A DNA stretch of 64,000 bases from JACPDI01 sp035463475 (lineage in GTDB: Bacteria; Acidobacteriota; Vicinamibacteria; Vicinamibacterales; 2-12-FULL-66-21), in NCBI GenBank assembly GCA_035463475.1, contig DATHTE010000058.1, positions 1 through 64,000 on the forward strand. Direction: 5' to 3'. The position numbers and the translations under genes are program-made. How positions within the stretch are numbered: position 1 is the first letter of the stretch; each line of letters begins with the position of its first letter. Below are positions 17,316 through 28,307 of this stretch, one piece after another. The notes below the pieces were generated by a model that saw only the letters and a program-made list of their open reading frames with translations, searched no databases and was not told where the DNA came from.

Positions 17316-18608
17316 ATGAGCGCCGCCCAAACTATCCATCCCGCCACTCGACTCCGCGGCCGGATCGAGGTCCCAGGCGACAAGTCCATCTCGCACCGCT
17401 ACGCGATCCTCGCGGCGCTCGCCGAGGGAACCTCCCGCCTCGCCGGGTACGCCCCGGGCGCCGACTGCGCGGCCACCCTCGCCTGCCTCGAGGCGCTCGG
17501 CGTCAGCGTCCGGCGGGGCGCGCCAGACGCCGGGGCGCTCGAGATCGACGGGCGCGGGCCGCGCGGCCTGCGGGCACCGTCCGCGCCGCTCGACGCGCGC
17601 AACTCCGGCACCACGATGAGGCTGCTGGCCGGTGTGCTGGCCGCGCATCCGTTCGAATCCATCCTTGAGGGGGACGCGTCGCTGAGCCGCCGCCCCATGC
17701 GCCGCGTGATCGAGCCGCTCTCGCTGATGGGCGCCAACGTGTCCGGCACCGCGCAGGACCGGCCCCCGCTCCGCATCCGCGGCGGCACGCTGCGCGGCAT
17801 CGACTACCGTCTGCCCGTCGCCAGCGCGCAGGTGAAGAGCGCGGTGCTGCTCGCCGGCCTGCAGGCGGAGGGCACCACCATCGTCCACGAGCTGGCACCT
17901 ACACGGGATCATACGGAACGCGCCTTCGAGGCGTTCGGCGTTCATGCCAGGATCGATGGGCCATCGGTGGCCGTGCGAGGAGGCCAGCGCCCGTCCGGGC
18001 AGCGCCTGACCGTCCCGGGGGACGCGTCCTCGGCGGCGTTTTTCGGGGTTGCGGCGGCCGCCCTGCCGGGGTCTGACCTCCTGATCGCCGGCGTCGGGCT
18101 CAACCCGACGCGCAGCGGCTGGATCGAGGTGCTGAAGCGTGCAGGCGCGCGCATCGACGTCGAGATCGAGGGGGAGAGCGCGGGCGAGCCGTCCGGGTCG
18201 ATCCGGGTGCGCCACGGCGCGCTCGCCCCCATCGAGATCCTCCCCGCCCAAGTGCCCCCGCTGATCGACGAGCTTCCCGCGCTCGCGGCGCTCGCGACCC
18301 ACGGCGGGTCGATCGTCGTGACCGGCGCCTCCGAGCTGCGGGCGAAGGAAAGCGACCGCATTGCCGCGCTCGTCGCGGGCCTGCGGGCGCTCGGCGCCGA
18401 CGCGGAGGAACTGCCGGACGGCTTCGTGGTGCGCGCCAGGGGGCGCCTGGCGGGAGGCCGCGCCGATGCCGCGGGCGATCACCGGCTCGCGATGGCATTC
18501 GCGATCGCTGCACTCGGGGCACGCGGCCCGTGCGCGATTGCGGGCGCGGGGGCGGTGTCCGTGTCGTATCCGGGCTTTTTCGCCGCCCTCGAGAGCCTCC
18601 GCCAGTGA
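17316..18608 (+). CDS. aroA: 3-phosphoshikimate 1-carboxyvinyltransferase (EPSP synthase)
   Basis: A 430-residue enzyme that transfers the enolpyruvyl group of PEP to shikimate-3-phosphate, the sixth step of the shikimate pathway. Diagnostic motifs are EVPGDKSISHRYAILAALA (residues 18-36, Lys and Ser for phosphate binding), LDARNSGTTMRLLAGVLA (about 90-107), and the RVKESDR-equivalent RAKESDRIAAL (about 340-350), with ADAAGDHRLAMAFAIA near the end. Length is normal. Its TGA overlaps the next ATG by one base (TGATG), coupling it to the shikimate kinase. Confidence 0.97.
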   Translation: MSAAQTIHPATRLRGRIEVPGDKSISHRYAILAALAEGTSRLAGYAPGADCAATLACLEALGVSVRRGAPDAGALEIDGRGPRGLRAPSAPLDARNSGTTMRLLAGVLAAHPFESILEGDASLSRRPMRRVIEPLSLMGANVSGTAQDRPPLRIRGGTLRGIDYRLPVASAQVKSAVLLAGLQAEGTTIVHELAPTRDHTERAFEAFGVHARIDGPSVAVRGGQRPSGQRLTVPGDASSAAFFGVAAAALPGSDLLIAGVGLNPTRSGWIEVLKRAGARIDVEIEGESAGEPSGSIRVRHGALAPIEILPAQVPPLIDELPALAALATHGGSIVVTGASELRAKESDRIAALVAGLRALGADAEELPDGFVVRARGRLAGGRADAAGDHRLAMAFAIAALGARGPCAIAGAGAVSVSYPGFFAALESLRQ

Positions 18609-19111
18609 TGCGGGACAAGGTCTATCTCGTGGGCTTCATGGCGGCCGGAAAGACGAGCGCGGCCCGCGCCGTCGCGGCGCGCCTGCAGTGGCGAGCCGAA
18701 GACATCGACGAACTGATCGAAGCGCGCGAGCGGATGACCGTCGCGGAGATCTTCGCTCGGTTCGGGGAGCCGTACTTCCGCGCCGCCGAGCGCGAGATGC
18801 TCCGCGTCCTGCTTCCCCTCCGCCGGACCGTCGTGGCCACCGGTGGCGGCACGTTCGCCGACCAGGAGAACCGCGCCTCGATCATGCTGGACGGCCTCTC
18901 GGTCTGGCTCGACGTGCCGTTCGAGGAGATCCTCACGCGGCTGCCGCCGGGCGGCAGCCGGCCGCTCGCGGCCGACCTCGCGCAGCTCGAACGGCTGTAT
19001 CATCTCCGGCGGGCGGCCTACCAACAGGCGCACGTCAGGATCGATGCGGCAGGCGCCCGCGTTGAGGACGTCGCCGAAAGCATCCTGGATGCGTTATCTG
19101 GTTCTCTCTGA
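18608..19111 (+). CDS. aroK: Shikimate kinase
   Basis: A 167-residue P-loop kinase that phosphorylates shikimate at the 3-hydroxyl, supplying the substrate of AroA encoded directly upstream. Walker A is GFMAAGKTSAA (residues 8-18), the substrate-binding DxD is AEDIDELIEAR (near 31-41), the FAEPYFR-like FGEPYFRAAERE follows, and the glycine-rich TGGGTFAD is near 78-85. The start overlapping the aroA stop is chosen over an upstream in-frame ATG that would lie inside aroA. Its 3' end overlaps the next gene by 23 bases. Confidence 0.93.
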   Translation: MRDKVYLVGFMAAGKTSAARAVAARLQWRAEDIDELIEARERMTVAEIFARFGEPYFRAAEREMLRVLLPLRRTVVATGGGTFADQENRASIMLDGLSVWLDVPFEEILTRLPPGGSRPLAADLAQLERLYHLRRAAYQQAHVRIDAAGARVEDVAESILDALSGSL

Positions 19112-19829
19112 TCTCCACGCCAACCTCGAAGCGCTCGACGCCGTCGTGCAGGACGCGCCGGCGCGCGACTGCGAGCGGGTGCTGGTGCTGGGAGACCTCG
19201 TGGGCTACGGCGCGGACCCGAACGCGGTGATCGAACGCGTCCAGGCGCTCTCCCCCGCCGCGGTGATCCGCGGGAACCACGACAAGGCGGCGTGCGGCGT
19301 GGACGACGCCTCGTCGTTCAATCCGGCAGCGCGGCTCGCGGCGCGGTGGACGTTCGAGCACCTGACGCCGGAGCACCGCGCCTACCTGCAGGAGCTGCCC
19401 GCGGGACCGATCCTGATCAACGGGCGCGTCGAGATCTGCCACGGGTCGCCGTTCGACGAGGACTTCTACATTTTCGACGGGCCGGACGCGTGGCGCGCCC
19501 TCGAGTCCACGCGCAGCAGCCTGTGCTTCTTCGGGCACACGCACATCGCGGCCGTGTTCCTGCGCAGCGGAAGCCTGTTCGAGGTCCTCCTGCCCGACAG
19601 CGCGGAAACCGAGGTGGTGGTGGCCAATGGACGCCGGCTGCTCATCAACCCGGGGTCGGTGGGCCAGCCGCGCGACGGCGACACGCGCGCCGCCTACGCC
19701 GTCTACGACGACGAGCGCGGGGTGGTGACCCTGTGCCGCGTCTCCTATCCCATTGAGAAGGCGCAGGAGAAGATCATCGCGGCCGGGCTACCGCGGGGGC
19801 TCGCCAGCCGCCTTGCGGTCGGCCGCTGA
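19089..19829 (+). CDS. Metallophosphoesterase (YfcE/Mre11-like fold)
   Basis: A 246-residue calcineurin-like phosphoesterase. Metal-ligand motifs in order are LSDLHANLEAL (residues 5-15), LGDLVGYGADPN (about 35-46), IRGNHDKA (about 59-66), ICHGSP (about 117-122) and FFGHTHIAAVF (about 145-155). The fold and length match the YfcE-type cyclic-phosphodiesterase/phosphatase group, whose in vivo substrates are poorly known. It begins inside the aroK 3' end and its own 3' end overlaps the convergent small ORF of the ccm operon by 42 bases. Confidence 0.88.
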   Translation: MRYLVLSDLHANLEALDAVVQDAPARDCERVLVLGDLVGYGADPNAVIERVQALSPAAVIRGNHDKAACGVDDASSFNPAARLAARWTFEHLTPEHRAYLQELPAGPILINGRVEICHGSPFDEDFYIFDGPDAWRALESTRSSLCFFGHTHIAAVFLRSGSLFEVLLPDSAETEVVVANGRRLLINPGSVGQPRDGDTRAAYAVYDDERGVVTLCRVSYPIEKAQEKIIAAGLPRGLASRLAVGR

Positions 19830-19973
19830 CCGCTTCGCCGCCTCGCGGCGCTGCTGCGCCGCGAACGCATCGGCGGCGGCGCGGGAGCCGAGCACCCACC
19901 CGATGACCATCCCGATCAACAGGACCGCGGGGATGAAGATCAGATGCGCCGCGGACATCTCGGAGAGATTCAT
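19788..19973 (-). CDS. Small membrane protein coupled to ccmD
   Basis: A 61-residue protein with one TM helix (about residues 10-28, IFIPAVLLIGMVIGWVLGSR) followed by a charged Ala/Arg/Lys-rich cytoplasmic tail. Its ATG overlaps the ccmD stop (ATGA), which argues strongly that it is a genuine last gene of the cytochrome c maturation operon even though it is short and overlaps the convergent phosphoesterase. I do not recognise the family. Being a single-pass protein next to CcmD, it might stabilise a Ccm membrane complex, but that is a guess. Confidence 0.65.
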   Translation of the reverse strand: MNLSEMSAAHLIFIPAVLLIGMVIGWVLGSRAAADAFAAQQRREAAKRSAADRKAAGEPPR

Positions 19974-20257
19974 GTCCGGCTACGCTCCGTGACGCGCCGC
20001 GACACGTCGGAGAGCTCTTGCTCGACTTTCCGCAGGCGGCGCCAGATGGACCAGAGATAGATGAACATCGCCACCCACGCGACGCTGTAGGCCGTGATCA
20101 CGAGGGGAGCGGCCGGCAGCTGCTCGGCCTGCGGCAGCTCGTCGACCGGCACGAACTCGCTCTGGGCGGGCGGACGCTGCTGGGGCTGCGCGGTTGCCAG
20201 GATCGGCAGCCCGAGCGTGGCGGCCAGCAGAAAAACGATCGCGATCCGGGTCTTCAT
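19970..20257 (-). CDS. ccmD: CcmD-like heme exporter subunit
   Basis: A 95-residue protein: an N-terminal signal peptide (MKTRIAIVFLLAATLGLP, cleavage after ATA), a short periplasmic linker with FVPVDELPQAEQLPAAPL, one TM helix (about 54-72, ending MFIYLWSIWRR), and a basic cytoplasmic tail. The single TM followed by Tyr/Leu/Trp and Arg residues is the hallmark of CcmD, which helps release holo-CcmE from the CcmABC complex. It is longer than typical CcmD (about 60-70 residues) because of the cleavable N-terminus. It lies 11 bases downstream of ccmC and overlaps the following small ORF. Confidence 0.75.
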   Translation of the reverse strand: MKTRIAIVFLLAATLGLPILATAQPQQRPPAQSEFVPVDELPQAEQLPAAPLVITAYSVAWVAMFIYLWSIWRRLRKVEQELSDVSRRVTERSRT

Positions 20258-20268
20258 GGCGTGGAGCC

Positions 20269-20925
20269 TCAATCTTCCAGCGAAAGGAACAATTCGTCGA
20301 GCCGTGCGCGCTGCTGCTCCAGCCGCGCGCGTGCGAAGAGCGTCAGGACCATCAGCAGCAGGAACGCTCCGGCGCTCCACCAGAACGCCCCGCGCATGCC
20401 CGGGCCCAGCGTCGGCACCACCGCCGTGGTCGGGTGCACGGTCCGCCAGACGTTGACCGACCAGTAGACGAAGGGCACGTTGGCCATCCCGAACAGCGCC
20501 ACGCCCGCCGCGAGCTTGGCGGATCCCGGACCGCCGTACCGACGGAGCAGGAGGTACGCGAGGAAAATGAGCCAAAGGATTAGCGTGGACGTCAGCCGCG
20601 CGTCCCACTGCCACCAGACGCCCCACGCCTTGCGCGCCCAGAGCGGGCCGCTGATCAGCACGATCAGCCCGAACACCGCGGTCAGCTCCGCGGCCGCGAA
20701 CGCGAGGCCGTCCGCCCGCGCATCGTTCCGGAACAGGTAGACGGCGCCCGCGATGCCGCAGATGAACGCGGTGAAGAACATCGCCATCGCCGCGGGCACG
20801 TGGAAGTAGAAGATCTTCTGCACGAGCCCCATCGTGGCCTCGTACGGCGCCCACGCGATGAGCACCGGCGCGAACGCGAACATCGCCGCCGTGACGACGA
20901 GGAGGGGAACGAAGAGTCGCTTCAT
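20269..20925 (-). CDS. ccmC: Cytochrome c maturation protein CcmC (heme handling)
   Basis: A 218-residue membrane protein with six TM helices. It carries the tryptophan-rich WGVWWQWDARLTSTL motif (about residues 101-115) that binds heme in the CcmC/CcmF/CcsA heme-handling family, and conserved His residues flanking it (FYFHVP near residue 39 and the VHPTT segment near 160). CcmC loads heme onto CcmE. The ATG at 20925 follows GAAAGATGACACC; the longer frame upstream reads through a repeat-like region and is rejected. Confidence 0.93.
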   Translation of the reverse strand: MKRLFVPLLVVTAAMFAFAPVLIAWAPYEATMGLVQKIFYFHVPAAMAMFFTAFICGIAGAVYLFRNDARADGLAFAAAELTAVFGLIVLISGPLWARKAWGVWWQWDARLTSTLILWLIFLAYLLLRRYGGPGSAKLAAGVALFGMANVPFVYWSVNVWRTVHPTTAVVPTLGPGMRGAFWWSAGAFLLLMVLTLFARARLEQQRARLDELFLSLED

Positions 20926-21112
20926 GGTGTCATCTTTCTCACTGCTCGCGGGGCCCCACCCCCGCTCGCGCGCGCTCGGTGGTCCCTCGCTTCGCTCAGG
21001 ACTTCCCTCCGGCACCTCGCGCGGGCCGCAGGCGCTCGTGTTGGCGTGTCCCTGGCCCGGCCTCAGGCCTGAAGAAGATCTTAGCTGAAGCCTGACGCTG
21101 AGGGCGTGAAGC
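20926..21112. repeat. Repeat-like spacer inside the ccm operon
   Basis: Unlike the other junctions of this operon, ccmB and ccmC are separated by 187 bases. On the minus strand the spacer contains CCTGAGCGAAGCGAGGG, a sequence that I associate from general experience with dispersed intergenic repeats in Acidobacteriota and related metagenomes, followed by a GC-rich run of GCGCGC. Near 21060-21112 there are repeated GGCTTCA/TGAAGCC words that can pair. No coding content is seen. The repeat assignment is tentative, as only one copy is in the window. Confidence 0.4.
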
Positions 21113-21799
<687 letters not shown>

Positions 21800-21827
21800 T
21801 CGTGGTTAGTCTATCTCTGCGCCACCC

Positions 21828-22526
21828 TCACGCCATGCGCGATGCCCGATACACGTCGCGCAGCGCCCGCCCGCGCTGCTCCATCGACACCAGCCGGCCG
21901 TCGCGCAGCAGCGCGGCCCGGTCCAGCACCTCGTCCACCGTGCCGAAGTCGTGCGTAGCCACCATGACGATGCAGCCGGCTTCCCGCAGCGCGCGGAGCC
22001 GCCTGAGCAGCGCCTGGCGGGCATCGTCATCGAGTCCGGTGAATGGCTCGTCGAACAGCACGAGCCTGGGCTCGTGCAGCAGCGCCCGCTCGACCGCGAG
22101 GCGCTGCCGCATGCCGCGCGAGTACCCGGACACGGCATCGTCGGCGCGGTCGGCGAGCCCGGCGCGCTCGAGGGCCGCCACCGCGCGCTGCCGGACGTCG
22201 GGCAGCGCGTACAGGCGCCCGAAGAACTCGAGATTCTCTCGCGCGGTCAGTTCGGGATAGAGGTGGAGATCGTGTGCGAGTACGCCGATCCGGGCGCGCA
22301 GCGCCGCACCACCCGAGCGCGCCGTCTCGGCGCCGTATCGCACCTCGCCGGTGGTGGCCGGCATCAGGGTCGCGGCAATGGCCAGGAGGGTGGACTTGCC
22401 CGCGCCATTCGGGCCGAGCAGCCCGAGCACCTCACCGGCGCGGCACTCGAGCGACACTTTCGCGAGCGCGCGGCGCCGGCCGAAACTCCGGGAAACATCC
22501 ACAAAGCTGACGCGGTCGAAATCCAT
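21828..22526 (-). CDS. ccmA: Heme exporter ATPase CcmA
   Basis: A 232-residue ABC ATPase. Walker A is GLLGPNGAGKST (about residues 36-47), the Q-loop region is GVLAHDLHLYPELTAREN, the signature is SGYSRGMRQRLAVERALL (about 135-152), and Walker B is LVLFDEPFTGLD (about 158-169). Genes on both sides (a carboxypeptidase-like protein and ccmB) place it in cytochrome c maturation. The ATG at 22526 lies four bases beyond the upstream stop; an upstream in-frame start falls within the neighbouring gene and is rejected. Confidence 0.93.
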   Translation of the reverse strand: MDFDRVSFVDVSRSFGRRRALAKVSLECRAGEVLGLLGPNGAGKSTLLAIAATLMPATTGEVRYGAETARSGGAALRARIGVLAHDLHLYPELTARENLEFFGRLYALPDVRQRAVAALERAGLADRADDAVSGYSRGMRQRLAVERALLHEPRLVLFDEPFTGLDDDARQALLRRLRALREAGCIVMVATHDFGTVDEVLDRAALLRDGRLVSMEQRGRALRDVYRASRMA

Positions 22527-22530
22527 TCGA

Positions 22531-23766
22531 TCAGGCCGCGGCCCCCGCGTCGAGGTCGCCGTAGACCTGTTCGAGATCTTCCATGATCTCGCGCCGGCGC
22601 CGCTCGTACTGTTGCGGGGAGACGCCGCCGCTGCGGCGACGCTGCTCGAGCGCTGCGAGGTCCGCGATGAGCTTGTCCCGGCGCGTTTGCAGCTGCCTGG
22701 CCGCCGCGGCGCGGGCCGCCGCGCGACGCCCCGCCGTCGCCGCGCCCCACGCGCCCGCAGCGAGAATCCCGAACGCCAGCGTGAGCGCGAGCACGCGCGG
22801 CCATGCAGGATGGCTGGGGACGCCATCGATGCGCACGTCGAGAGGGGTGTTTGCCGGCGTCGCCTTCGCGTGCGCCACGATCAGCACCTGACCCTCGTTG
22901 GGCATCTCACGCGCCTCGTGAAAGACGGCCGAGTGCAGCGTCATCTCCGGCCGCTTCTTCACGATCGAGATCACCGGCTGGCTGAGGGCTGCCGGAAACG
23001 CCTGGTTGAACTCCACTCGGCCGCCCGAGTACGGCAGGCGGTACGCCACCTGGACGTTCGTCGATCCGCGCGGGAACGGGCCTCGGACCGTCACTTTTCG
23101 CCCGGCGGCGGTTGCATTGGGGCTGGAACCTTCGAGGACGGCGCTGCCCGTCGCTCCCTCGGGCAGCTCGAACGCAAAGGGCGTCTTCGGCTCGACGGGC
23201 CCGCTCGCGGCGTTGACGATGTCGAGCATGTAATAGATCTCTGCGCCCTCTTCGGCCAGCTCCACGTGGATGCGCGACTGCGCGCCGAGCGTGACCGTTC
23301 CGGGCTGCGCGGGCGTTGACGGCGCGCCCTCCGGCTTGCCGCCCGTTTCGGGGCTGCCGCTGGCCGCCGGTTGGCTGCCGGCAGTTGTATCGATCGCCGC
23401 GAGGATCAGCCTGAGGCCTCCCTGCGAAGGAACACGGAATTCCTGCGACTCCAGCGTCTCGTTTGCAACGACAGTGCGGAGCTTCACGGTGGCGCCCGGC
23501 GTCAGGCCTTCGAAGGTCGCGCGACCGGCGTCATCGGTCGTGGCGGTCTTCGTCTGGCCGTCGCCGAGCAGTTCCACGGACTGTTTCGCGATCGGGTTCG
23601 ACATCGTGCCGCGGACGACGCGCACCGAGACGCTGCCGCCGGCCATCTCCGCAACGGGCAGCGGAATGCCGGACATCGCTCTGGCGTCCGGCATCTGGGC
23701 GACCGCCGACGGGGCGCCGAGCACCAGGAGGAGTCCGAGCGCCAGGGCGCAGCTGATCGTCCTCAC
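22531..23766 (-). CDS. Periplasmic protein with carboxypeptidase-regulatory-like domain (ccm-associated)
   Basis: A 411-residue protein: signal peptide (cleavage after AVA near residue 23), a CarboxypepD_reg-like beta-sandwich (about 45-125, with TTDDAGRATFEGLTPGATV), a Pro/Gly linker, a second beta-rich domain (about 155-300), one TM helix (about 322-342) and a cytoplasmic Ala/Arg/Gln-rich coiled coil ending in SPQQYERRRREIMEDLEQVY. It starts with GTG overlapping the zinc-ribbon gene stop (GTGA) and ends four bases before ccmA, so it is firmly inside the ccm operon. The function is not known; an envelope-spanning partner of the heme exporter or of apocytochrome handling is possible. Confidence 0.7.
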   Translation of the reverse strand: MRTISCALALGLLLVLGAPSAVAQMPDARAMSGIPLPVAEMAGGSVSVRVVRGTMSNPIAKQSVELLGDGQTKTATTDDAGRATFEGLTPGATVKLRTVVANETLESQEFRVPSQGGLRLILAAIDTTAGSQPAASGSPETGGKPEGAPSTPAQPGTVTLGAQSRIHVELAEEGAEIYYMLDIVNAASGPVEPKTPFAFELPEGATGSAVLEGSSPNATAAGRKVTVRGPFPRGSTNVQVAYRLPYSGGRVEFNQAFPAALSQPVISIVKKRPEMTLHSAVFHEAREMPNEGQVLIVAHAKATPANTPLDVRIDGVPSHPAWPRVLALTLAFGILAAGAWGAATAGRRAAARAAAARQLQTRRDKLIADLAALEQRRRSGGVSPQQYERRRREIMEDLEQVYGDLDAGAAA

Positions 23767-24327
23767 GCGGCACCCCCGAGCTTCTTCCCGCAGTTCTTGC
23801 AGAACCGCGCGTCGACGTCGTTCGCCGTGCCGCAGGCGCAGAGAATGGGGTCTGACACAATTTTTACGTATTTCGTAAAAATGGGGACAGACCCCATTTT
23901 TGCCGCCAGGTCCCGCTCGATCATGTCGCGGTACGACGTGCCCTGGTCGAGCTGCTTCATGAGCGACAGGGCGCGCGCGCGCAGGCGCGTCACCATCTCG
24001 TTGAAATCATCGTCGGCGACCTTGCCCATCGCGCGGTCGAACTCGAGCTCCTTGATCGACCGCAGCACGAGCGTCTTCTCCCGCTCGAGCGCCGCGCGCG
24101 AGCGGCGGCCGAGTGGCTCGCTTGCCAAATCCGCGGTCGGGACAACGAGCGGCAGGAGCGTGCGGTGGAAGGCCGCGCCGACGAGGCCGGCCGCGGCCAG
24201 CGTGGCGCTGATCAGCACCAGGTGCTCGGGCGTGGGCTGCGGCGCCATCAGCACCGCGGCCGTCGCCGCCAGGAGCGACGCGAGCACGAAGAAATGCCAG
24301 GGGCGGAAACCGGCCTGGACCGGGACG

Positions 24328-24350
<23 letters not shown>
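23763..24350 (-). CDS. Zinc-ribbon membrane protein in the ccm operon, with in-frame palindrome insertion
   Basis: A 195-residue protein from the ATG at 24350: two TM helices (about 18-37 and 44-62), a coiled-coil region (about 80-140, rich in Arg/Glu/Leu) and a C-terminal zinc ribbon, CACG then CKNCG (last 30 residues). Between the coiled coil and the first Cys pair lie about 18 residues, including MGSVPIFTKYVKIVSDPI, that are translated from the palindrome at 23846-23896. This stretch has an amino-acid makeup unlike the rest and is best explained as an in-frame insertion; the ribbon cysteines remain intact. It overlaps ccmF by 23 bases and the next gene by four. Its role in cytochrome c maturation is unknown. 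Confidence 0.7.
23846..23896. repeat. Palindromic element inside a coding sequence
   Basis: Two 23-base arms (23846-23868 and 23874-23896) are complementary except for a central block of about five bases, around a 5-base loop. The arms begin TGGGGTCTG and meet at TTTTTACG. The AT-rich core is unlike the surrounding GC-rich gene. The element is 51 bases, exactly 17 codons, so the frame is kept. GGGGTC/GACCCC-ended palindromes of this kind are known as dispersed repeats near REP-associated transposases in many soil bacteria; no such transposase is in the window. Confidence 0.8.
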
Positions 24351-26868
<2,518 letters not shown>

Positions 26869-26881
26869 TGTTTTGTTGGGG

Positions 26882-26899
26882 GTCCGCCTGCAGGCGGAC
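26882..26899. repeat. GTCCGCC/GGCGGAC hairpin 1
   Basis: GTCCGCCTGCAGGCGGAC is a perfect palindrome, 13 bases upstream of the ccmF ATG on the minus strand. It is the first of three related hairpins in this gap. Confidence 0.8.
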
Positions 26900-26913
26900 A
26901 CTACGCTCTATTG

Positions 26914-26931
26914 GTCCGCCGAAAGGCGGAC
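26914..26931. repeat. GTCCGCC/GGCGGAC hairpin 2
   Basis: GTCCGCCGAAAGGCGGAC: a 7-bp stem with a GAAA tetraloop, a very stable RNA fold on the plus strand (TTTC loop on the ccm mRNA strand). It is identical to hairpin 3. Confidence 0.8.
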
Positions 26932-26943
26932 TCTTCGTTTCAG

Positions 26944-26961
26944 GTCCGCCGAAAGGCGGAC
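26944..26961. repeat. GTCCGCC/GGCGGAC hairpin 3
   Basis: A second identical copy of the GAAA-loop hairpin, ending one base before the ccmE stop codon. The three units are spaced about 30-32 bases apart, so the 94-base ccmE-ccmF gap is almost wholly made of this array. Confidence 0.8.
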
Positions 26962-26962
26962 A

Positions 26963-27367
26963 CTACTTGCCGGATTTTCCGGGCTCGTACTTCGACGGGC
27001 ACTTGGCCATCACGCCGTTCGGCGCGACGGTGAAGCCCTCGGGTCCGAGCGTGCCCTTCAGCACGACCTCCGACCCGCCTTTGAAGGTGTCGGGCACCAC
27101 GCCGGTGTAGACCGCATCGACGACGGCGCCGTTGCTCTGGACCTTGAATCGATAGTCCAGCGAGTCGCGTTTCCGGAAGATCGAGTTGTCCACCACGAAG
27201 CCGTGGAGCTGGAGCTTCTTGCCGTACCAGTCGGACGGCTGCCCCATGACCTCCTCCACGTGCTTGTAGTACTCAGTGCCGTCCTGGAGCGTGGAGTACA
27301 GCAGCCCGCTGAAGGCGCCCACGAGGACGACGGTGGTCAACGCGATTTTGACAGCTCGTTGCTTCAT
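26963..27367 (-). CDS. ccmE: Heme chaperone CcmE, CxxxY variant
   Basis: A 134-residue protein: an N-terminal TM anchor (about 8-25) and the OB-fold domain of CcmE (LHGFVVDNSIFRKRDSLDYRF, about 54-74 quoted in part, and VVLKGTLGPEGFTV). The heme-attachment site near the C-terminus reads MAKCPSKYE, so a Cys (about residue 123) stands where most CcmE proteins have the heme-binding His, and the Tyr three residues later (127) is kept. CxxxY-type CcmE is a known minority form in some Desulfovibrio and archaea. It is the first gene of the leftward ccm operon. There is no strong ribosome site; a TATTCT about 35 bases upstream may be the -10 element. Confidence 0.9.
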   Translation of the reverse strand: MKQRAVKIALTTVVLVGAFSGLLYSTLQDGTEYYKHVEEVMGQPSDWYGKKLQLHGFVVDNSIFRKRDSLDYRFKVQSNGAVVDAVYTGVVPDTFKGGSEVVLKGTLGPEGFTVAPNGVMAKCPSKYEPGKSGK

Positions 27368-27422
27368 AAAGACTTGTCGCGACAGAGGCGTCCTCTCAGA
27401 ATACCCCTGCCCTCCCCCTCAC

Positions 27423-27995
27423 TCAAAGCACTCGCGCCTGACGCAGCAGGCTGTAGACGGTCGCCACCGGCAGCCCGACCACGTTCGAATACGACCCCTC
27501 GATGCGATCGACGAAGCGCGAAGCCAGCCCCTGAATCGCGTAGGCGCCGGCTTTGTCCAGCGGCTCTTCGGACGCCACGTACCACTCGATTTCGTCAGCG
27601 CTGATGGGCAAAAAATGTACCCTGGTGCGCTCGACCGCGGTCCACTCGCGCGCGTTCACCCGAAGCGCCACCCCTGTCAACACGTCGTGCGCCCGTCCTG
27701 ACAGTCGTTCCAGCATAGCGCGGGCTTCGCCCGGATCTGCCGGTTTTCCGAGAACGATCCCTTCGTATACCACAACCGTATCGGCCGCGAGCACGGGATT
27801 GCCGGATTTCCGGCGGAGCGCGGCCTCCGCCTTGTCGCGGGCCACGCGGACGACGTATGCCTCGGGCGGTTCCCCCTCGTTCTGCGCCTCGTCTATTCCC
27901 GACGTGACGATCTCGAATGGTATGCCCGCCGCGCGCAACAGGTCGGCGCGGCGGGGAGAGGCTGACGCCAGAAGGATGCGCGTGGTGCGATACAC
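27423..27995 (-). CDS. maf: Maf family nucleoside-triphosphate pyrophosphatase
   Basis: A 190-residue protein of the Maf/YhdE group, which hydrolyses non-canonical or dTTP/UTP nucleotides and can arrest septation when overproduced. Motifs are LLASASPRRADLLRAAG (residues 7-23), YVVRVARDKAEAAL (about 49-62), VLAADTVVVYEG (about 69-80), and DKAGAYAIQGLASRFV (about 148-163). The start is taken as GTG at 27995 (MYRTTRILLASASPRR); longer frames run into the divergent gene. The start codons of this gene and the DUF721 gene are about 30 bases apart. Confidence 0.9.
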   Translation of the reverse strand: MYRTTRILLASASPRRADLLRAAGIPFEIVTSGIDEAQNEGEPPEAYVVRVARDKAEAALRRKSGNPVLAADTVVVYEGIVLGKPADPGEARAMLERLSGRAHDVLTGVALRVNAREWTAVERTRVHFLPISADEIEWYVASEEPLDKAGAYAIQGLASRFVDRIEGSYSNVVGLPVATVYSLLRQARVL

Positions 27996-28025
27996 TGCGT
28001 GATTGTGCCCGTCCGCGATGGATCG

Positions 28026-28298
28026 ATGAAGGCGGTTCCCCAGTTCGCCTCCGCGGTGCTGGCCGATATTATCCGCCGCCAGCCCCTTTCCCCGGGAAAA
28101 GTCTCGCTGGCCTGGCAGATCGCGGCCGGCCCGCAGCTCGCGCGGATGGCCGAGGCGGACTTTCAGGCACCAGCAACCGTCCGCCTGCGTCCCAAGGATG
28201 CGCGGTGGGCCGCGGCCATCGAGCGCAGCCGCGCTGTGATCGCCGAGCGCCTGGGGGGCCTGCTTGAAATTCCCGGCCTCGACATCACTCTCACCTGA
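28026..28298 (+). CDS. DUF721/DciA-like protein
   Basis: A 90-residue protein from the ATG at 28026 (GTG codons at 27999 and 28005 are alternatives). The pattern ADIIRRQPLSPGKVSLAWQI near residues 12-31, ATVRLRPKDARWAAAIERSR (about 49-68) and a closing ITL strand resemble DUF721, the family that includes the helicase loader DciA. The family is widespread and short members like this one lack the extended tail, so a role in DnaB loading is possible but not shown. It lies nine bases before the thiolase gene and may share its transcript. Confidence 0.6.
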   Translation: MKAVPQFASAVLADIIRRQPLSPGKVSLAWQIAAGPQLARMAEADFQAPATVRLRPKDARWAAAIERSRAVIAERLGGLLEIPGLDITLT

Positions 28299-28307
28299 GC
28301 CATTGAT

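Noticed and set aside
26873..27604. Open frame starting in the hairpin array
   Set aside because: Its N-terminus is a translation of the GTCCGCC repeats and the rest is antisense to ccmE and maf.
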